A DNA stretch of 64,000 nt from Candidatus Rokuibacteriota bacterium (GCA_003220685.1 QHTE01000045.1:25655-89654); one strand, 5' to 3'. Shown: positions 48,337 through 57,235, counted from the stretch's first letter. Notes: a model not told the origin generated them from the sequence alone. Numbers and translations: made by a program.

Positions 48337-50370
48337 TCAGAGGGCGGCGACCTCGACGCGCGCGTCGTTGTAGCAGGCGCCCTCGGAAATGTCGGCGTGA
48401 TCGGCCGGGCACAGGGCGGAGATCGTCTGGCCGTTGTCGCTCGTCGCCATCCACGCGCCTTTGAGCGTGCAGACCACCCCGCGGGGGATGGCGTCGGTCA
48501 CCCGCAGCGGCAGTCGGACCTCGCCGAGGTCGTTCCACACGCGCACCCGCATGCCGTCGCGCAGGTGGCGCGCCCGCGCGTCGTCCGGGTGCATCTCGAG
48601 CGGCGGCGGGCCGTCGGCCACGTGGAGCCCGCCGAAGGTCGACGTGATGCGCTGGTCCGAAGCCGGCGAGATCAACGTCAGCGGATAGGACGACGTCACC
48701 GGCCGCCAGCTCGGCAGGCGCGCTCCGTACTTCTTCTCGAGGTAGGGCGACGCGAGCTCGACCTTGCCCGACGCCGTCTTCGGGAACACGTTCTTGAACA
48801 GGATCGCTTCCTCGCCGCCGCCGCCCACGGTCATCGGCGTCGCGCGATCGAGCGGGATCGCGCTCGGCCGCTTGCCGCCCATGCGCGGGTCGGCGGAGTC
48901 GATCCCGTCGTCCATCAGCTCGGCGTCGCTGGCGCGGAACGCGGGGTCGTCGAATCCGAAGCGCGCCGCGAGCCGGCGGAAGATCTCGGTGTTGGGCAGC
49001 GCCTCGCCCTGCGGCGGGATCACCCGGTCGGCGCGCTGCAGCCAGTGCGTGCCGTACGCGGCGAACAGGTCGGCGTGCTCGAAGTGGCTGCAGGCCGGCA
49101 GCACGACGTCCGCGTAGGCGAGGCTGTCGGTCATCACCACGTCCGAGCCGACCACGAAGAGATCCTCGCGCGCGAGGCCTCGGCGCAGGACGTTTTGCTC
49201 GGGATGCACGACGAGCGGATTGTGATTGTAGATGAACAGCGCCTGGATCGGCGGCGACAGGCGCGGGTCGTTCAGATGGCGGCCGACGTCGATGATGTTG
49301 ACCGAGCGCGTGCCGGCGGGAACGAAGTCCGGCCGCCCGAGCCGCGCCGGCGTCTTCGGGAACGCGAACCCGGCGCCGTTGATGAGTCCCCCGCCCGGCA
49401 CGCCGAACTTTCCGGCGAGCGCGGGCAGCGCGAACACGGCGCGGATGCCGCTGCCGCCGTTGCGGTTGCGCTCGAGCCCGTTGCCGACGGTGATCACTGC
49501 GGGCGCGATCGTCCGGTACCACTCGGCGAACTGGCCCACCAGGCGCTCGTCGACGCCGCAGATCCGCGCGGCGTCCGCCAGGGTGTAGCGGCGCGCGAGG
49601 GCCATGTAGTCTTCGAACCCGGCCACGTGGCGCTCGATGAAGTTACGGTCGAGGCCACCCCGCCGCTCGAGGTCGGCGGCGATCGCCCACGCGAGGACGA
49701 CGTCCGTCCCCGGGCGGAGCGCGATGTGGAGGTCGGCCTGCTCGGCGATCTTCGTGCGCCGCGTGTCCACGATGACCAGCTTGGCGCCCGCGCGGCGCGC
49801 GCGGTTGATGATCGGCACGACATGGAGGTTCGACCACGTCACGTTGCTGCCCCACGCGACGATCAGCTTGGCGTGCTCGGCTTGCTCGGGCCGGATCCCC
49901 GGCGTCGGACCGAAGGTGCCGACCCAGGCCTCGGTGCGGATGCCGCCGCAGAGCGGACGGCGATCGAGCAGGCTGGCGCCGAGCCGGTGGAAGAACCGGA
50001 GATCCATCGAGCCGCCGGCGAGGAATCCGTGCGGGCCGGCGTAGTTGAGGGGCAGAATGGCCTGCGGACCGTGCGCGGCGATGATCGCGCTGAACCGGTC
50101 GTGGACGATGTCGAGCGCCTGCGACCACGAGATGCGCTCGAAGCGTCCCTCGCCCTTGGCGCCCGTCCGGCGCAGCGGCGTCTTCAGACGTCCCTCGCCG
50201 TGAACGAAGCCCGGATACGCCTCGGGCACCTTCGCGCAGAGGACGCCCGCCGTGTACGGGTTCGCGCGCGAGCCCTTGATCGAGACGATCTTCTCGTCCT
50301 CGACGGTGACGGTCAGACTGCACGTGTCGGGACAATCGAGCGGACAAACACTCGGGTGCTCGGTTCTCAT
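48337..50370 (-). CDS. Molybdopterin oxidoreductase of the DMSO-reductase family
   Basis: A 677-residue enzyme with a bis-molybdopterin guanine dinucleotide fold. The N terminus binds a 4Fe-4S cluster through CPLDCPDTC and a further Cys in GVLCAK. Later come GGSMDLRFFHRLG, LIVAWGSNVTWSN, VIVDTRRTKIAEQADLH, ALPALAGKFGVPGGG, IYNHNPLVVHPEQN and SLAYADVVLPACSHFEHAD, then a C-terminal dinucleotide-binding domain. No Tat signal, so it is cytoplasmic, like acetylene-hydratase or formate-dehydrogenase-like relatives. The substrate is unknown. GGGAGGACGCGC precedes the ATG. Three 63-bp repeats lie just upstream. Confidence 0.92.
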   Translation of the reverse strand: MRTEHPSVCPLDCPDTCSLTVTVEDEKIVSIKGSRANPYTAGVLCAKVPEAYPGFVHGEGRLKTPLRRTGAKGEGRFERISWSQALDIVHDRFSAIIAAHGPQAILPLNYAGPHGFLAGGSMDLRFFHRLGASLLDRRPLCGGIRTEAWVGTFGPTPGIRPEQAEHAKLIVAWGSNVTWSNLHVVPIINRARRAGAKLVIVDTRRTKIAEQADLHIALRPGTDVVLAWAIAADLERRGGLDRNFIERHVAGFEDYMALARRYTLADAARICGVDERLVGQFAEWYRTIAPAVITVGNGLERNRNGGSGIRAVFALPALAGKFGVPGGGLINGAGFAFPKTPARLGRPDFVPAGTRSVNIIDVGRHLNDPRLSPPIQALFIYNHNPLVVHPEQNVLRRGLAREDLFVVGSDVVMTDSLAYADVVLPACSHFEHADLFAAYGTHWLQRADRVIPPQGEALPNTEIFRRLAARFGFDDPAFRASDAELMDDGIDSADPRMGGKRPSAIPLDRATPMTVGGGGEEAILFKNVFPKTASGKVELASPYLEKKYGARLPSWRPVTSSYPLTLISPASDQRITSTFGGLHVADGPPPLEMHPDDARARHLRDGMRVRVWNDLGEVRLPLRVTDAIPRGVVCTLKGAWMATSDNGQTISALCPADHADISEGACYNDARVEVAAL

Positions 50371-50395
50371 GCGCGTCCTCCCGGCGGCCTTTCAT

Positions 50396-50584
50396 TCATA
50401 GGCGCGCCTCGGCCGGCGGGACCCCAGCCCCGCGACGGCCGGCGGCGCGCACTGCCTCTCATAGGCGCGCCTCGGCCGGCGGGACCCCAGCCCCGCGACG
50501 GCCGGCGGCGCGCACTGCCTCTCATAGGCGCGCCTCGGCCGGCGGGACCCTAGCCCCGCGACGGCCGGCGGCGCGCACTACCTC
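50396..50584. repeat. Three tandem 63-bp GC-rich repeats
   Basis: Copies occupy 50396-50458, 50459-50521 and 50522-50584. The first two are identical; the third has two substitutions that I can see. Each contains GGCGCGCC near the left end and GGCGGCGCGC near the right, able to form a hairpin, with CTCGGCCGGCGGG inside. Related single copies lie at 53401-53453 and 57303-57350. No spacers separate the units, so it is not a CRISPR array. It lies upstream of the molybdopterin gene. Confidence 0.9.
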
Positions 50585-50644
50585 TGTGTACACGGTGGGG
50601 ACGATTGCGAAAAGAGCCATTGGACGGGGCGCCGACAGAGCCAA

Positions 50645-51256
50645 TCAGCGCGGCTGCGCCGGGGGCAAAGACGCCATATAGTGCGCGAGGTTCTCGATGT
50701 CAGCCTCGCTGAGCGGCTGGACCGCAGTCGTCATCGTGCCGTCGAGATCTCCGGCCGTCTGCGCCTTGAATCCCCGGAGGATCTTCACCAGGTAGGCCAG
50801 GTCCTGGCCGGCGAGCCGCGGAATCTGCTCGTGACCGACGAGGCCGGGCCGGTGGCAGGAAACGCAGTGGTGCTGCTGGGCGAGCTCGCGCCCGGCGGCG
50901 ACCTTCGACGGATCGGTCGCGGCCGGTCGCGGCGTGGGCCGCTGTGCGGCGTAGAAGGCGGCCAGGTCGGCCATGTCGGCGTCGGTGAGGTTGGCGCCGA
51001 ACGGCGTCATCTGAGGATCCTTGCGCCGGCCGTCGCGGAACTTGATGAGCTGCCAGTGCGTGAAGTAGACGGGTTGTCCCGCGACCGACGGCGTGCCCGG
51101 AATCGACGCGTTGCCGTCGGCGCCGTGACAGGCCTTGCACGGCTCGGACTTGCGGCTCCCGGCCTCGAGGTCGGCGGCCCGCGCGGGCGCCGCGGCCGCC
51201 ACGGCCAGGAGCGCGGCGACGACCGAGGCGCCGGCGAGCGCGCGAGCTTGCCTCAG
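50645..51256 (-). CDS. Exported di-haem cytochrome c (c4-like), probable CTG start
   Basis: A 203-residue periplasmic cytochrome with two haem sites, CKACHG near residue 40 and CVSCHR near 130, each followed by distal Met candidates. The arrangement is that of cytochrome c4. A Sec signal (RQARALAGASVVAALLAVAAAAPARA) starts right at the stop of the preceding gene, where the only plausible initiator is CTG 51254-51256 overlapping TGA (CTGA). An in-frame GTG later would leave too short a signal. It should carry electrons from the sorbosone-dehydrogenase-like enzyme encoded upstream. Confidence 0.85.
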   Translation of the reverse strand: MRQARALAGASVVAALLAVAAAAPARAADLEAGSRKSEPCKACHGADGNASIPGTPSVAGQPVYFTHWQLIKFRDGRRKDPQMTPFGANLTDADMADLAAFYAAQRPTPRPAATDPSKVAAGRELAQQHHCVSCHRPGLVGHEQIPRLAGQDLAYLVKILRGFKAQTAGDLDGTMTTAVQPLSEADIENLAHYMASLPPAQPR

Positions 51257-52464
51257 CGCTGGTAGGTGACGCGGTAGATCGCGCCCGCGTAGTCGTCGGC
51301 GATCAGGAGCGAGCCGTCCTTCATCTGCCGCGTGTAGACCGGGCGGCCCCAGATCTGGTCGCCCTGCAGCCAGCCCTCGGCGAACGGCTCGTACTTCGCC
51401 ACGCCACCCTTGGCATCCAGGGTGACCATCATCACCCGGAAGCCGATCTTCTGCGTGCGGTTCCACGAGCCCCGCTGGGCGAGGAACGCGCGGTTCTGGT
51501 ACTCGGACGGGAACATCGAGCCCGTGTAGAACTCGATGCCGTTGCCCGCGACGTGCGGGCCGGTCTTGAGAATCGGCTTCACGTAGTCGTTGCAGTTCTT
51601 CCCTTTGCCGAACTCGGGATCGAGGATGTCGCCCTGGTGGCAGTGGGGGTAGCCGAAGTGCAAGCCCTTCTTCGACGCGATGTCCAGGCGATCGCTCGGC
51701 GTGTCCTCGCCCAGCCAGTCGCGGGCGTGCGTCGTGAAGTAGAGCTCCTTCGACACCGGGTGCCAGTCGAAGCCGACGCTGTTGCGCACGCCGTGCGCGA
51801 CGTACTCGAAGCCGGTGCCGTCGGCGTTGACGCGCGAGAGGTTGGCGTGGGTGTCGGGCGGGATGCAGATGTTGCACGGCGCGCCGATGTTGAAGTAGAG
51901 CTTGCCGTCCGGCCCGAAGGCCAGATACTTCCAGCCGTGCGGAAGATCCTTCGGCAGCGTGTCGTAGACGACTTCCATCGCCGGCGGGTTGTCGAGCTTG
52001 TCCTCGATCCCGACCATCCTGGTGATCCGCGACACCTCGGCGATGTAGAGCGTGCCGTTCTTGAACGCGACACCGTTGGGCAGATTGAGCCCCTTGGCGA
52101 TCACCTTGACCTCGCGCGTGGCGCCACGGTCGAGGACGGCGTAGACGTTGCCCGCGACGCGGCTCGACACGAACAGCGTGCCCTTGTCGCCCCAGGTCAT
52201 CACGCGCGCGTTGTTGATCCCGCTCGCCCACAGGGCCACCTTGAATCCGGGCGGGACCTTGATCTTGTCGACGGGAATCTCGCCGGGCGCCTTCGGCCCG
52301 GGCGGCTGCGCGATCGGCGCCAGCGGGGAATCCGCCATCGACGGCGGCTGACCTTGCTTCCAGGTCGGCGGCGGCTGCGCGGGCTGCTGAGCCTGGACGA
52401 ACGGCCCGAACGCCAGCACGAGGGTCACGGCGACCACGAGCAACGTCAAGGTGATGCGCAGCAT
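51253..52464 (-). CDS. Exported PQQ-type L-sorbosone-dehydrogenase-like beta-propeller enzyme
   Basis: A 403-residue secreted protein with signal MLRITLTLLVVAVTLVLAFGPFVQA and a GGGAGG ribosome-binding site. The propeller contains VPPGFKVALWASGINNARVMTWGDKGTLFVSSR, LNLPNGVAFKNGTLYIAEV, HGWKYLAFGPDGKLYFNIGAPCNIC split across blades, GVRNSVGFDWHPVSKELYFTTHARDWLG, HCHQGDILDPEFG and a terminal DGSLLIADDYAGAIYRV. These are hallmarks of the sGDH/sorbosone-dehydrogenase family using pyrroloquinoline quinone. Electrons probably pass to the coupled cytochrome. The natural substrate, a sugar or aldehyde, is unproven. Confidence 0.88.
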   Translation of the reverse strand: MLRITLTLLVVAVTLVLAFGPFVQAQQPAQPPPTWKQGQPPSMADSPLAPIAQPPGPKAPGEIPVDKIKVPPGFKVALWASGINNARVMTWGDKGTLFVSSRVAGNVYAVLDRGATREVKVIAKGLNLPNGVAFKNGTLYIAEVSRITRMVGIEDKLDNPPAMEVVYDTLPKDLPHGWKYLAFGPDGKLYFNIGAPCNICIPPDTHANLSRVNADGTGFEYVAHGVRNSVGFDWHPVSKELYFTTHARDWLGEDTPSDRLDIASKKGLHFGYPHCHQGDILDPEFGKGKNCNDYVKPILKTGPHVAGNGIEFYTGSMFPSEYQNRAFLAQRGSWNRTQKIGFRVMMVTLDAKGGVAKYEPFAEGWLQGDQIWGRPVYTRQMKDGSLLIADDYAGAIYRVTYQR

Positions 52465-52552
52465 GAGGGCCTCCCTTTGGTCGATGAGCGGCCGGAAACG
52501 AATTCGCCAGTCGCGGCCGGACGATACGTCCCGGACCCCGGCTTGTCAAGGC

Positions 52553-52669
52553 AGCGTCGCCGCCGAGAATATCTTCGATCGCGTTTACACGACGGGACGG
52601 ACTACCGACGGGGTCATCTCGATCGGCGAGCCGTTCATGGTGCGCGGCGGCGTGCGCCTCCGCTTCTGA
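52553..52669 (+). pseudogene. C-terminal remnant of a TonB-dependent receptor
   Basis: About 38 codons ending in a natural stop read VAAENIFDRVYTTGRTTDG, then VISIGEPFMVRGGVRLRF. This is the classic last beta-strand pair of TonB-dependent outer-membrane receptors (N-[IL]-FD-Y, then aromatic-terminated strand ending RLRF). Everything upstream is gone, since the sorbosone-dehydrogenase gene lies divergently 89 bp away. It is therefore a deletion scar: a receptor gene once stood beside this redox cluster. Confidence 0.7.
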
Positions 52670-52699
52670 CCGCGGCCGACAGACCGGGGCCCGCGGTCA
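52667..52699. terminator. Hairpin joining two facing stop codons
   Basis: TGACCGCGG and CCGCGGTCA form a perfect 9-bp stem with a 15-nt loop. The left arm starts at the stop of the TonB-receptor remnant and the right arm ends at the HAD stop. It probably terminated both transcripts and still can end the HAD transcript. Confidence 0.55.
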
Positions 52700-53350
52700 G
52701 GAGACGAGGTCGAGCTCCAGCAACGCCCCGAGCTCGCGCAGCGCCCGATCCGGGTCGTCGACCTTGATCGTCGCCATCCCGAGCGCGCGCGCCGGCTTGA
52801 GGTTGCGGCCGATGTCGTCGAGGAAGGCGACGCGCGCCGGCTCCACGCCGAGCCTCTCGCAGACCAGCGCGTAGATGCGCGGATCGGGCTTGCGGAGGCT
52901 GACCACCGCCGACTCGACGAAGACGTCGAAGTGCGGACCGAGGCGCGCGCGCGTCGTCGCCTCGCCGAGCGGCCCTCGCCCCGGCGCGTCGGCCACCCAG
53001 TTGTTCGTGAGGGCGGCGACTTTGCGACCGCCCGCGCGGATGCGCCGGATCGCCTCGAGCATGCGCGGGCGCGGCACGCTCGCCTCCGCGATCCTCGTCA
53101 TGAGGCGCCGCGCGTCGATCGCGATGCCCTGCGCGCTGCAGTCGGCCTCGAAGAGCGCGTAGAAGGTCTGGATCGTCAGCTCGCCCCGCTCGAGCCGCGC
53201 CCAGGCGCCGCGCTCGCCCGCCGCGACGACCGCGCGGTTGATCGCGTTGGCCTCGAGACCGCGCTCGCGCTCGTAGCGGGCGATGACGTGGAGCGGCGAG
53301 TCCTGGACCACGCCGCCGATGTCGAAGACCACCGCCGCGATCGCGTTCAT
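52697..53350 (-). CDS. HAD-superfamily hydrolase (subfamily IA)
   Basis: A 217-residue phosphatase-like protein: motif I VFDIGGVV (Asp nucleophile; the usual second Asp is Gly), motif II ALTNNW, motif III RKPDPRIY and motif IV FLDDIGRN. The DIGG/NNW pattern is that of the epoxide-hydrolase N-terminal and ACAD10-like phosphatases. A TATGTT box and AAGGGG lie upstream of the ATG at 53350. It is divergent from the CoA-transferase. The missing second Asp of DxDxT may reduce phosphatase activity. Confidence 0.88.
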   Translation of the reverse strand: MNAIAAVVFDIGGVVQDSPLHVIARYERERGLEANAINRAVVAAGERGAWARLERGELTIQTFYALFEADCSAQGIAIDARRLMTRIAEASVPRPRMLEAIRRIRAGGRKVAALTNNWVADAPGRGPLGEATTRARLGPHFDVFVESAVVSLRKPDPRIYALVCERLGVEPARVAFLDDIGRNLKPARALGMATIKVDDPDRALRELGALLELDLVS

Positions 53351-53400
53351 GATCGGGCCCCTTGGAACATAGCAGATTCGCGGCTACGCTACGGCCCAGG

Positions 53401-53453
53401 GAGCGCGGCTCGGCCGGCGGGGCCCAGCCCCCGCGGCCTGCCCGCGCGCTGCC
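53401..53453. repeat. Single diverged copy of the 63-bp repeat
   Basis: It shares CTCGGCCGGCGGG and a following CCCAGCCCC-like stretch with the tandem repeats, but the right arm has drifted. It ends 5 nt before the ATG of the CoA-transferase, in the divergent region with the HAD gene. Confidence 0.55.
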
Positions 53454-53458
53454 ACGCC

Positions 53459-54757
53459 ATGGACGACGCGCGCCCGTTCGCCGGCATCGAGGTCGTCGAG
53501 TTCGGCCAGTTCATCGCCGTCCCCTTCTGCGCGCAGGTCCTCTCCGAGGGCGGTGCGCACGTGATCAAGATCGAGTCGGTCGAGGGGGACCCGGTGCGCC
53601 AGCTGGCGCCGCTGGCGCCGGGCGAGACCCGTCATTTCCTCTCGCGCAACCGCGGCAAGCACTCGCTGCCCCTCGATCTCCGGCACCCATCGGCCGGGCG
53701 AGTCGTCGAGCGTCTGCTGGGCCGGGCCGACGTCGTGCTGACGAACTTTCGCCCCGGACTGGCCGCCGAGCTCGGCCTCGACTGGCCGAGCCTCGCGCCG
53801 CGCTTCCCGCGCCTGGTCGTCGGCAACGTCAGCGCGTTCGGTCGGCGCGGACCCGCCGCGGGGCTGGCCGGGATGGATCTCGTGGTCCAGGCGCGCAGCG
53901 GTCTGCTCGCGGCGGGCGGTAGCGTGAACGACGGCGTGCCGACCGGCGGCGAGAACCCGGTCGTCGATTACATGTGCGCGATGACCCTCGCGTTTGGCAT
54001 CGCCTCGGCGCTGCTGCGGCGCGCGCGCACGGGGCGCGGCGGCGAGGTGGACGCCTCGCTCCTGATGGCCGCGCTCGTGGTCCAGAACAACAACATGGTG
54101 CGCATCGACTCGGCGGACGGCGCGACGCACGCCGCGGTGCGGGCCAGGCTCGCGCAGCTCCGCGCGGCCGGGCGCCCGTACGCTGAGCAGGCCGCGCTCA
54201 CGCCGTCGATCCGGCCGCCGGGCACGGTCAACGTCTACTACCGCACCTACGCGACCCGCGACGCCGCCCTGGCCGTCGCGTGCGGCAGCTTGGCGCTCCG
54301 GCGCGCGTTCATCCGCGCCGTCGGCCTGAGCGACGACGCGCTCGATCGGCCAATCGCCGACCGGGCGAAGGAGGTCGAGCACTACCTGGCGCTTCGGCGG
54401 CGCGTCGAGGCGATCGTGGCCACGCGCACCACCGCCGACTGGCAGACGACGCTCGAGGCGGCCGGCGTGCCGGCGGCGGGCGTGAAGCTGCCGCTCGAGC
54501 TCCTCGACGACGAGCAGCCGCTCGCCAACGGAATGCTCCACGACCTGACCCATCCGGTCCTCGGCCCCGTGCGCCTCCTGGGGCCGCCGCTCGGGATGGA
54601 CGGCGGCGGATTCGTCGCGGCTCAGGCGACCGCGCCGTTCGGGTCGGAGACGCGCGCGATCCTCGGCGAGCTCGGCTTCTCGAGCGGGGAGATCGAAACC
54701 TTACTGGCGGAGGGTGTGACGCGCGACCGGTTGAAACCTCACGCAGGTGGCCGATAA
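53459..54757 (+). CDS. CaiB/BaiF family III CoA-transferase
   Basis: A 432-residue enzyme moving CoA between carboxylic acids. It starts MDDARPFAGIEVVEFGQFIAVPFC, with LSEGGAHVIKIESVEGDPVRQ, FLSRNRGKHSLPLDLR, LTNFRPGLAAELGLDW, the catalytic Asp in GMDLVVQARSGLL and a C-terminal EAAGVPAAGVKLPLELLDD. Length fits the family (about 400-430). No Shine-Dalgarno precedes the ATG; a diverged copy of the 63-bp repeat lies there instead. The acyl substrate is unknown; related proteins act in degradation of carnitine, oxalate or aromatic acids. Confidence 0.92.
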   Translation: MDDARPFAGIEVVEFGQFIAVPFCAQVLSEGGAHVIKIESVEGDPVRQLAPLAPGETRHFLSRNRGKHSLPLDLRHPSAGRVVERLLGRADVVLTNFRPGLAAELGLDWPSLAPRFPRLVVGNVSAFGRRGPAAGLAGMDLVVQARSGLLAAGGSVNDGVPTGGENPVVDYMCAMTLAFGIASALLRRARTGRGGEVDASLLMAALVVQNNNMVRIDSADGATHAAVRARLAQLRAAGRPYAEQAALTPSIRPPGTVNVYYRTYATRDAALAVACGSLALRRAFIRAVGLSDDALDRPIADRAKEVEHYLALRRRVEAIVATRTTADWQTTLEAAGVPAAGVKLPLELLDDEQPLANGMLHDLTHPVLGPVRLLGPPLGMDGGGFVAAQATAPFGSETRAILGELGFSSGEIETLLAEGVTRDRLKPHAGGR

Positions 54758-54787
54758 GGGGCCCGGTGGCGCCTTCTCGGCCGCCTG

Positions 54788-57229
54788 CTAGTTGCGCGAG
54801 GGGTCGGGGGTCGCCGGCTGAAGGTCGCCGGGGGCGATGCGGCGATCGATCCGTGGGTTGCGCAGATCGATGGTGACCCGAAGCGCGCGCAGGCCGTGCA
54901 CGCCCTGCAGCTCCTCGAGCTCGAGGTCCTCGACCTCGCCGATGAAGTAGCCGAGCGACTTCAGATATTCGATGTAGCCGCGGTACTCGTGGCCCTCAGA
55001 GGGGTGCGAGTAGACGATCGCGACCTGCCCGGGCTGCGTGATCCGCTCGTCGGTGCCCTTAACGACGGCCTTGTCGATGCGCTTCTTGACGATCTCGTAG
55101 CGGATGTCGTAGGCGCCGTCCACGTCGAACCGCTTCTCGTCGAACCGGAAACGGATCGACAGCGGCGCGTGCTGGACCAGCACCAGATGGGTCACCTCGA
55201 GCGGGATGGGCAGCTTGTCCTTGAGCCGGTTCACCTTCAGCGCGACGCCGCACGTCACCATGAGCTGCCAGAGGCGGAGGCTCTTGAGGTAGAGCGGGTC
55301 GAACTTGCCGTCCTCGAGCAGCGAGGCGCCGACGTAGATCTGATGGTCCACGCCGTCCGTCTTCTGCTTCTCGAAGTAGTGCGGGAACATCGTCTGCGCG
55401 GTCTGCTCCTCGAGGTCGAGGTACGCCGAGATCCCGTCGGCGATGCGGGTCACGCTCTCCTCGAACAGCCGCCGCCGGTCGTACACGGTCCCGATGCGCG
55501 GATCGAGCGCAGCCCGGTACGCCTCGATCCGCTCGCGGATCCCGGGCCCGAAGGTCTGCAGGTGGTCGAACAGCGACTCCACGTCGGTCCGGAGAAACGC
55601 GATGATCGAGACCTCGTCGCCCGAGTTGAGGTTCGTCTCGATCTTGGCCGCGTGCTTGTCGATCCGGTACAGCAACTCGTGCAGGCCGGGCAGCCGCCGC
55701 GCGTCGTGCGCCCATCGGATCACGTCGCGCGCCAGCCGGAGCTGCGTCAGGAGGTCGGCCTGGATCGCGAGGCTCCGCTGGATCGAGGAGCCGCGGATAT
55801 CGGCGAGCGCGTAGAGCGGATAGATCCGCTCGAACACGATCGGCTCCATCTCGACCACGGCGTCGTCGGCGTCCTCGGCCTGGCTCTCGATGCCCTTGAG
55901 CACGGCCTTGCGGAAGCGCCACTCGACCACCGGATGGATCGCCGTGCACTTCTCCTTGATGAACGCCTGGATGCGCGCGTTCAGCTCCTCCATGCTCCGC
56001 TGCACGGCCATGGAGAAGAGCGGCAGGATCTGCATGAGCTTGGGCAGATGCGTCCAGTCGAGATCGCCGGGCCGCGGCGAGCCCAGCTCGAGCGTGCCGA
56101 TCACGCGATCCTGGTAATAGAGCGGCGCCACGATGATGTTGCGCAGCCCCCACTCGATGATCTCGTCGTCCGCCGGCGTGCGCCCGGGCATCTCGGTGAG
56201 GTCCTCGACGATGAGTGGGCCCCCCTGCTTGACCGCGCGCTCGTAGACCGACCCGCGGAACTCCTCGACTGTGTGGTGCCGGGAGTCGGCGAAGATGCAG
56301 GCGTGCTCGCACTCCGCCCCATAGTTGAGGACGAGCACCTGGTCGCCGTCCAGGGCGGCCAGCCCGAAGCGCAGCTCGGGGCGGCGGAAGAGCGTCCGGA
56401 GCTTGTCCTGGAGCGCCTTGAAGCGCGTGTGCGAGACGATCGACTCCTTGTCGATCAGGTCGCGCTCGAGCGAGGACAGCACTTCCTGGTCCGTGACCTC
56501 GATCGCCCTGAAGATCGTGAATCCCCGGAACACGAAGCGATCGGCCGGCAGCAGCTCGCGGAACATCGCCGTCTCGAAGAGCTCGCCGTGTAGTCGCCGC
56601 CGCATCGCGTCGGTCAGAGCCGGGACCGGCCCGACGGTCTCTACGTCGACGCACCGCCAGTCGAATTCCATCTTGAAGTGGCGGTCGAGGGTGGTCTCGG
56701 CGTCGGTGACGGTGAGGATCAATGGATAGTCGACGTCGAGCACGACTCCGTAGACCCGCTCCAGGATGAGCGCGTAGGCGAAGAAGACCCGCATCGCGCT
56801 GATCATCGAGGCGTCGAGGTTCACGTGGCCGCGCAGCGATCCGTCCTCGGCGCGGAGGAGCCGCTCGAAGGGCGGCGTGGCGTAGAAGCTCTTCAACATG
56901 AACGGGATCAGGACGGCCGTGAACTCCTGCTCGAAGAAGGCCGGCGGGAAGATGCCCGCCATGAGCACGTCGACCAAAGCCTTGTGACGCTCGATCACGC
57001 TCAGATCGGTGATCGGATTCAGGAGCTCGGGCACCTGGCTGATCTGCTCGCGGACCGTCCGGATGAACGCCCCCTTGGCGGATGTGTCGTCGCCGTACTT
57101 CTTGCCCCAGAAGGCCAGCAGGGGCGCCAGGCTCAGCTCGCTCTTGAACGGAAAGCTGTCCGGGTCGGTCTTGAGCGCGGACTGAAGGTCGGCCGAGCGC
57201 TCCAGCGCCCCGCGGGTGGATCCAAGCAT
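54788..57229 (-). CDS. Large GAF-domain protein of unknown function
   Basis: An 813-residue soluble protein. A helical N-terminal half (1-260; PLLAFWGKKYGDD, LIPFMLKSFYATPPFERLL) precedes a GAF-like domain (about 280-400; RHHTVEEFRGSVYERAVKQG, IVAPLYYQDRVIGTLELGSP), then a long region with FERIYPLYALADIRGSSIQR and a beta-rich C terminus. No kinase, cyclase, GGDEF or DNA-binding domain follows. Length and order recall a conserved family of GAF proteins, common in Bacteroidetes, with no assigned function. A TACAAT box lies 6 nt before the ATG and there is no Shine-Dalgarno. Confidence 0.8.
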   Translation of the reverse strand: MLGSTRGALERSADLQSALKTDPDSFPFKSELSLAPLLAFWGKKYGDDTSAKGAFIRTVREQISQVPELLNPITDLSVIERHKALVDVLMAGIFPPAFFEQEFTAVLIPFMLKSFYATPPFERLLRAEDGSLRGHVNLDASMISAMRVFFAYALILERVYGVVLDVDYPLILTVTDAETTLDRHFKMEFDWRCVDVETVGPVPALTDAMRRRLHGELFETAMFRELLPADRFVFRGFTIFRAIEVTDQEVLSSLERDLIDKESIVSHTRFKALQDKLRTLFRRPELRFGLAALDGDQVLVLNYGAECEHACIFADSRHHTVEEFRGSVYERAVKQGGPLIVEDLTEMPGRTPADDEIIEWGLRNIIVAPLYYQDRVIGTLELGSPRPGDLDWTHLPKLMQILPLFSMAVQRSMEELNARIQAFIKEKCTAIHPVVEWRFRKAVLKGIESQAEDADDAVVEMEPIVFERIYPLYALADIRGSSIQRSLAIQADLLTQLRLARDVIRWAHDARRLPGLHELLYRIDKHAAKIETNLNSGDEVSIIAFLRTDVESLFDHLQTFGPGIRERIEAYRAALDPRIGTVYDRRRLFEESVTRIADGISAYLDLEEQTAQTMFPHYFEKQKTDGVDHQIYVGASLLEDGKFDPLYLKSLRLWQLMVTCGVALKVNRLKDKLPIPLEVTHLVLVQHAPLSIRFRFDEKRFDVDGAYDIRYEIVKKRIDKAVVKGTDERITQPGQVAIVYSHPSEGHEYRGYIEYLKSLGYFIGEVEDLELEELQGVHGLRALRVTIDLRNPRIDRRIAPGDLQPATPDPSRN

Positions 57230-57235
57230 GGGCCT

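Noticed and set aside
50396..50584. CRISPR array
   Set aside because: The units are joined head to tail without spacers and no cas-like gene is nearby.
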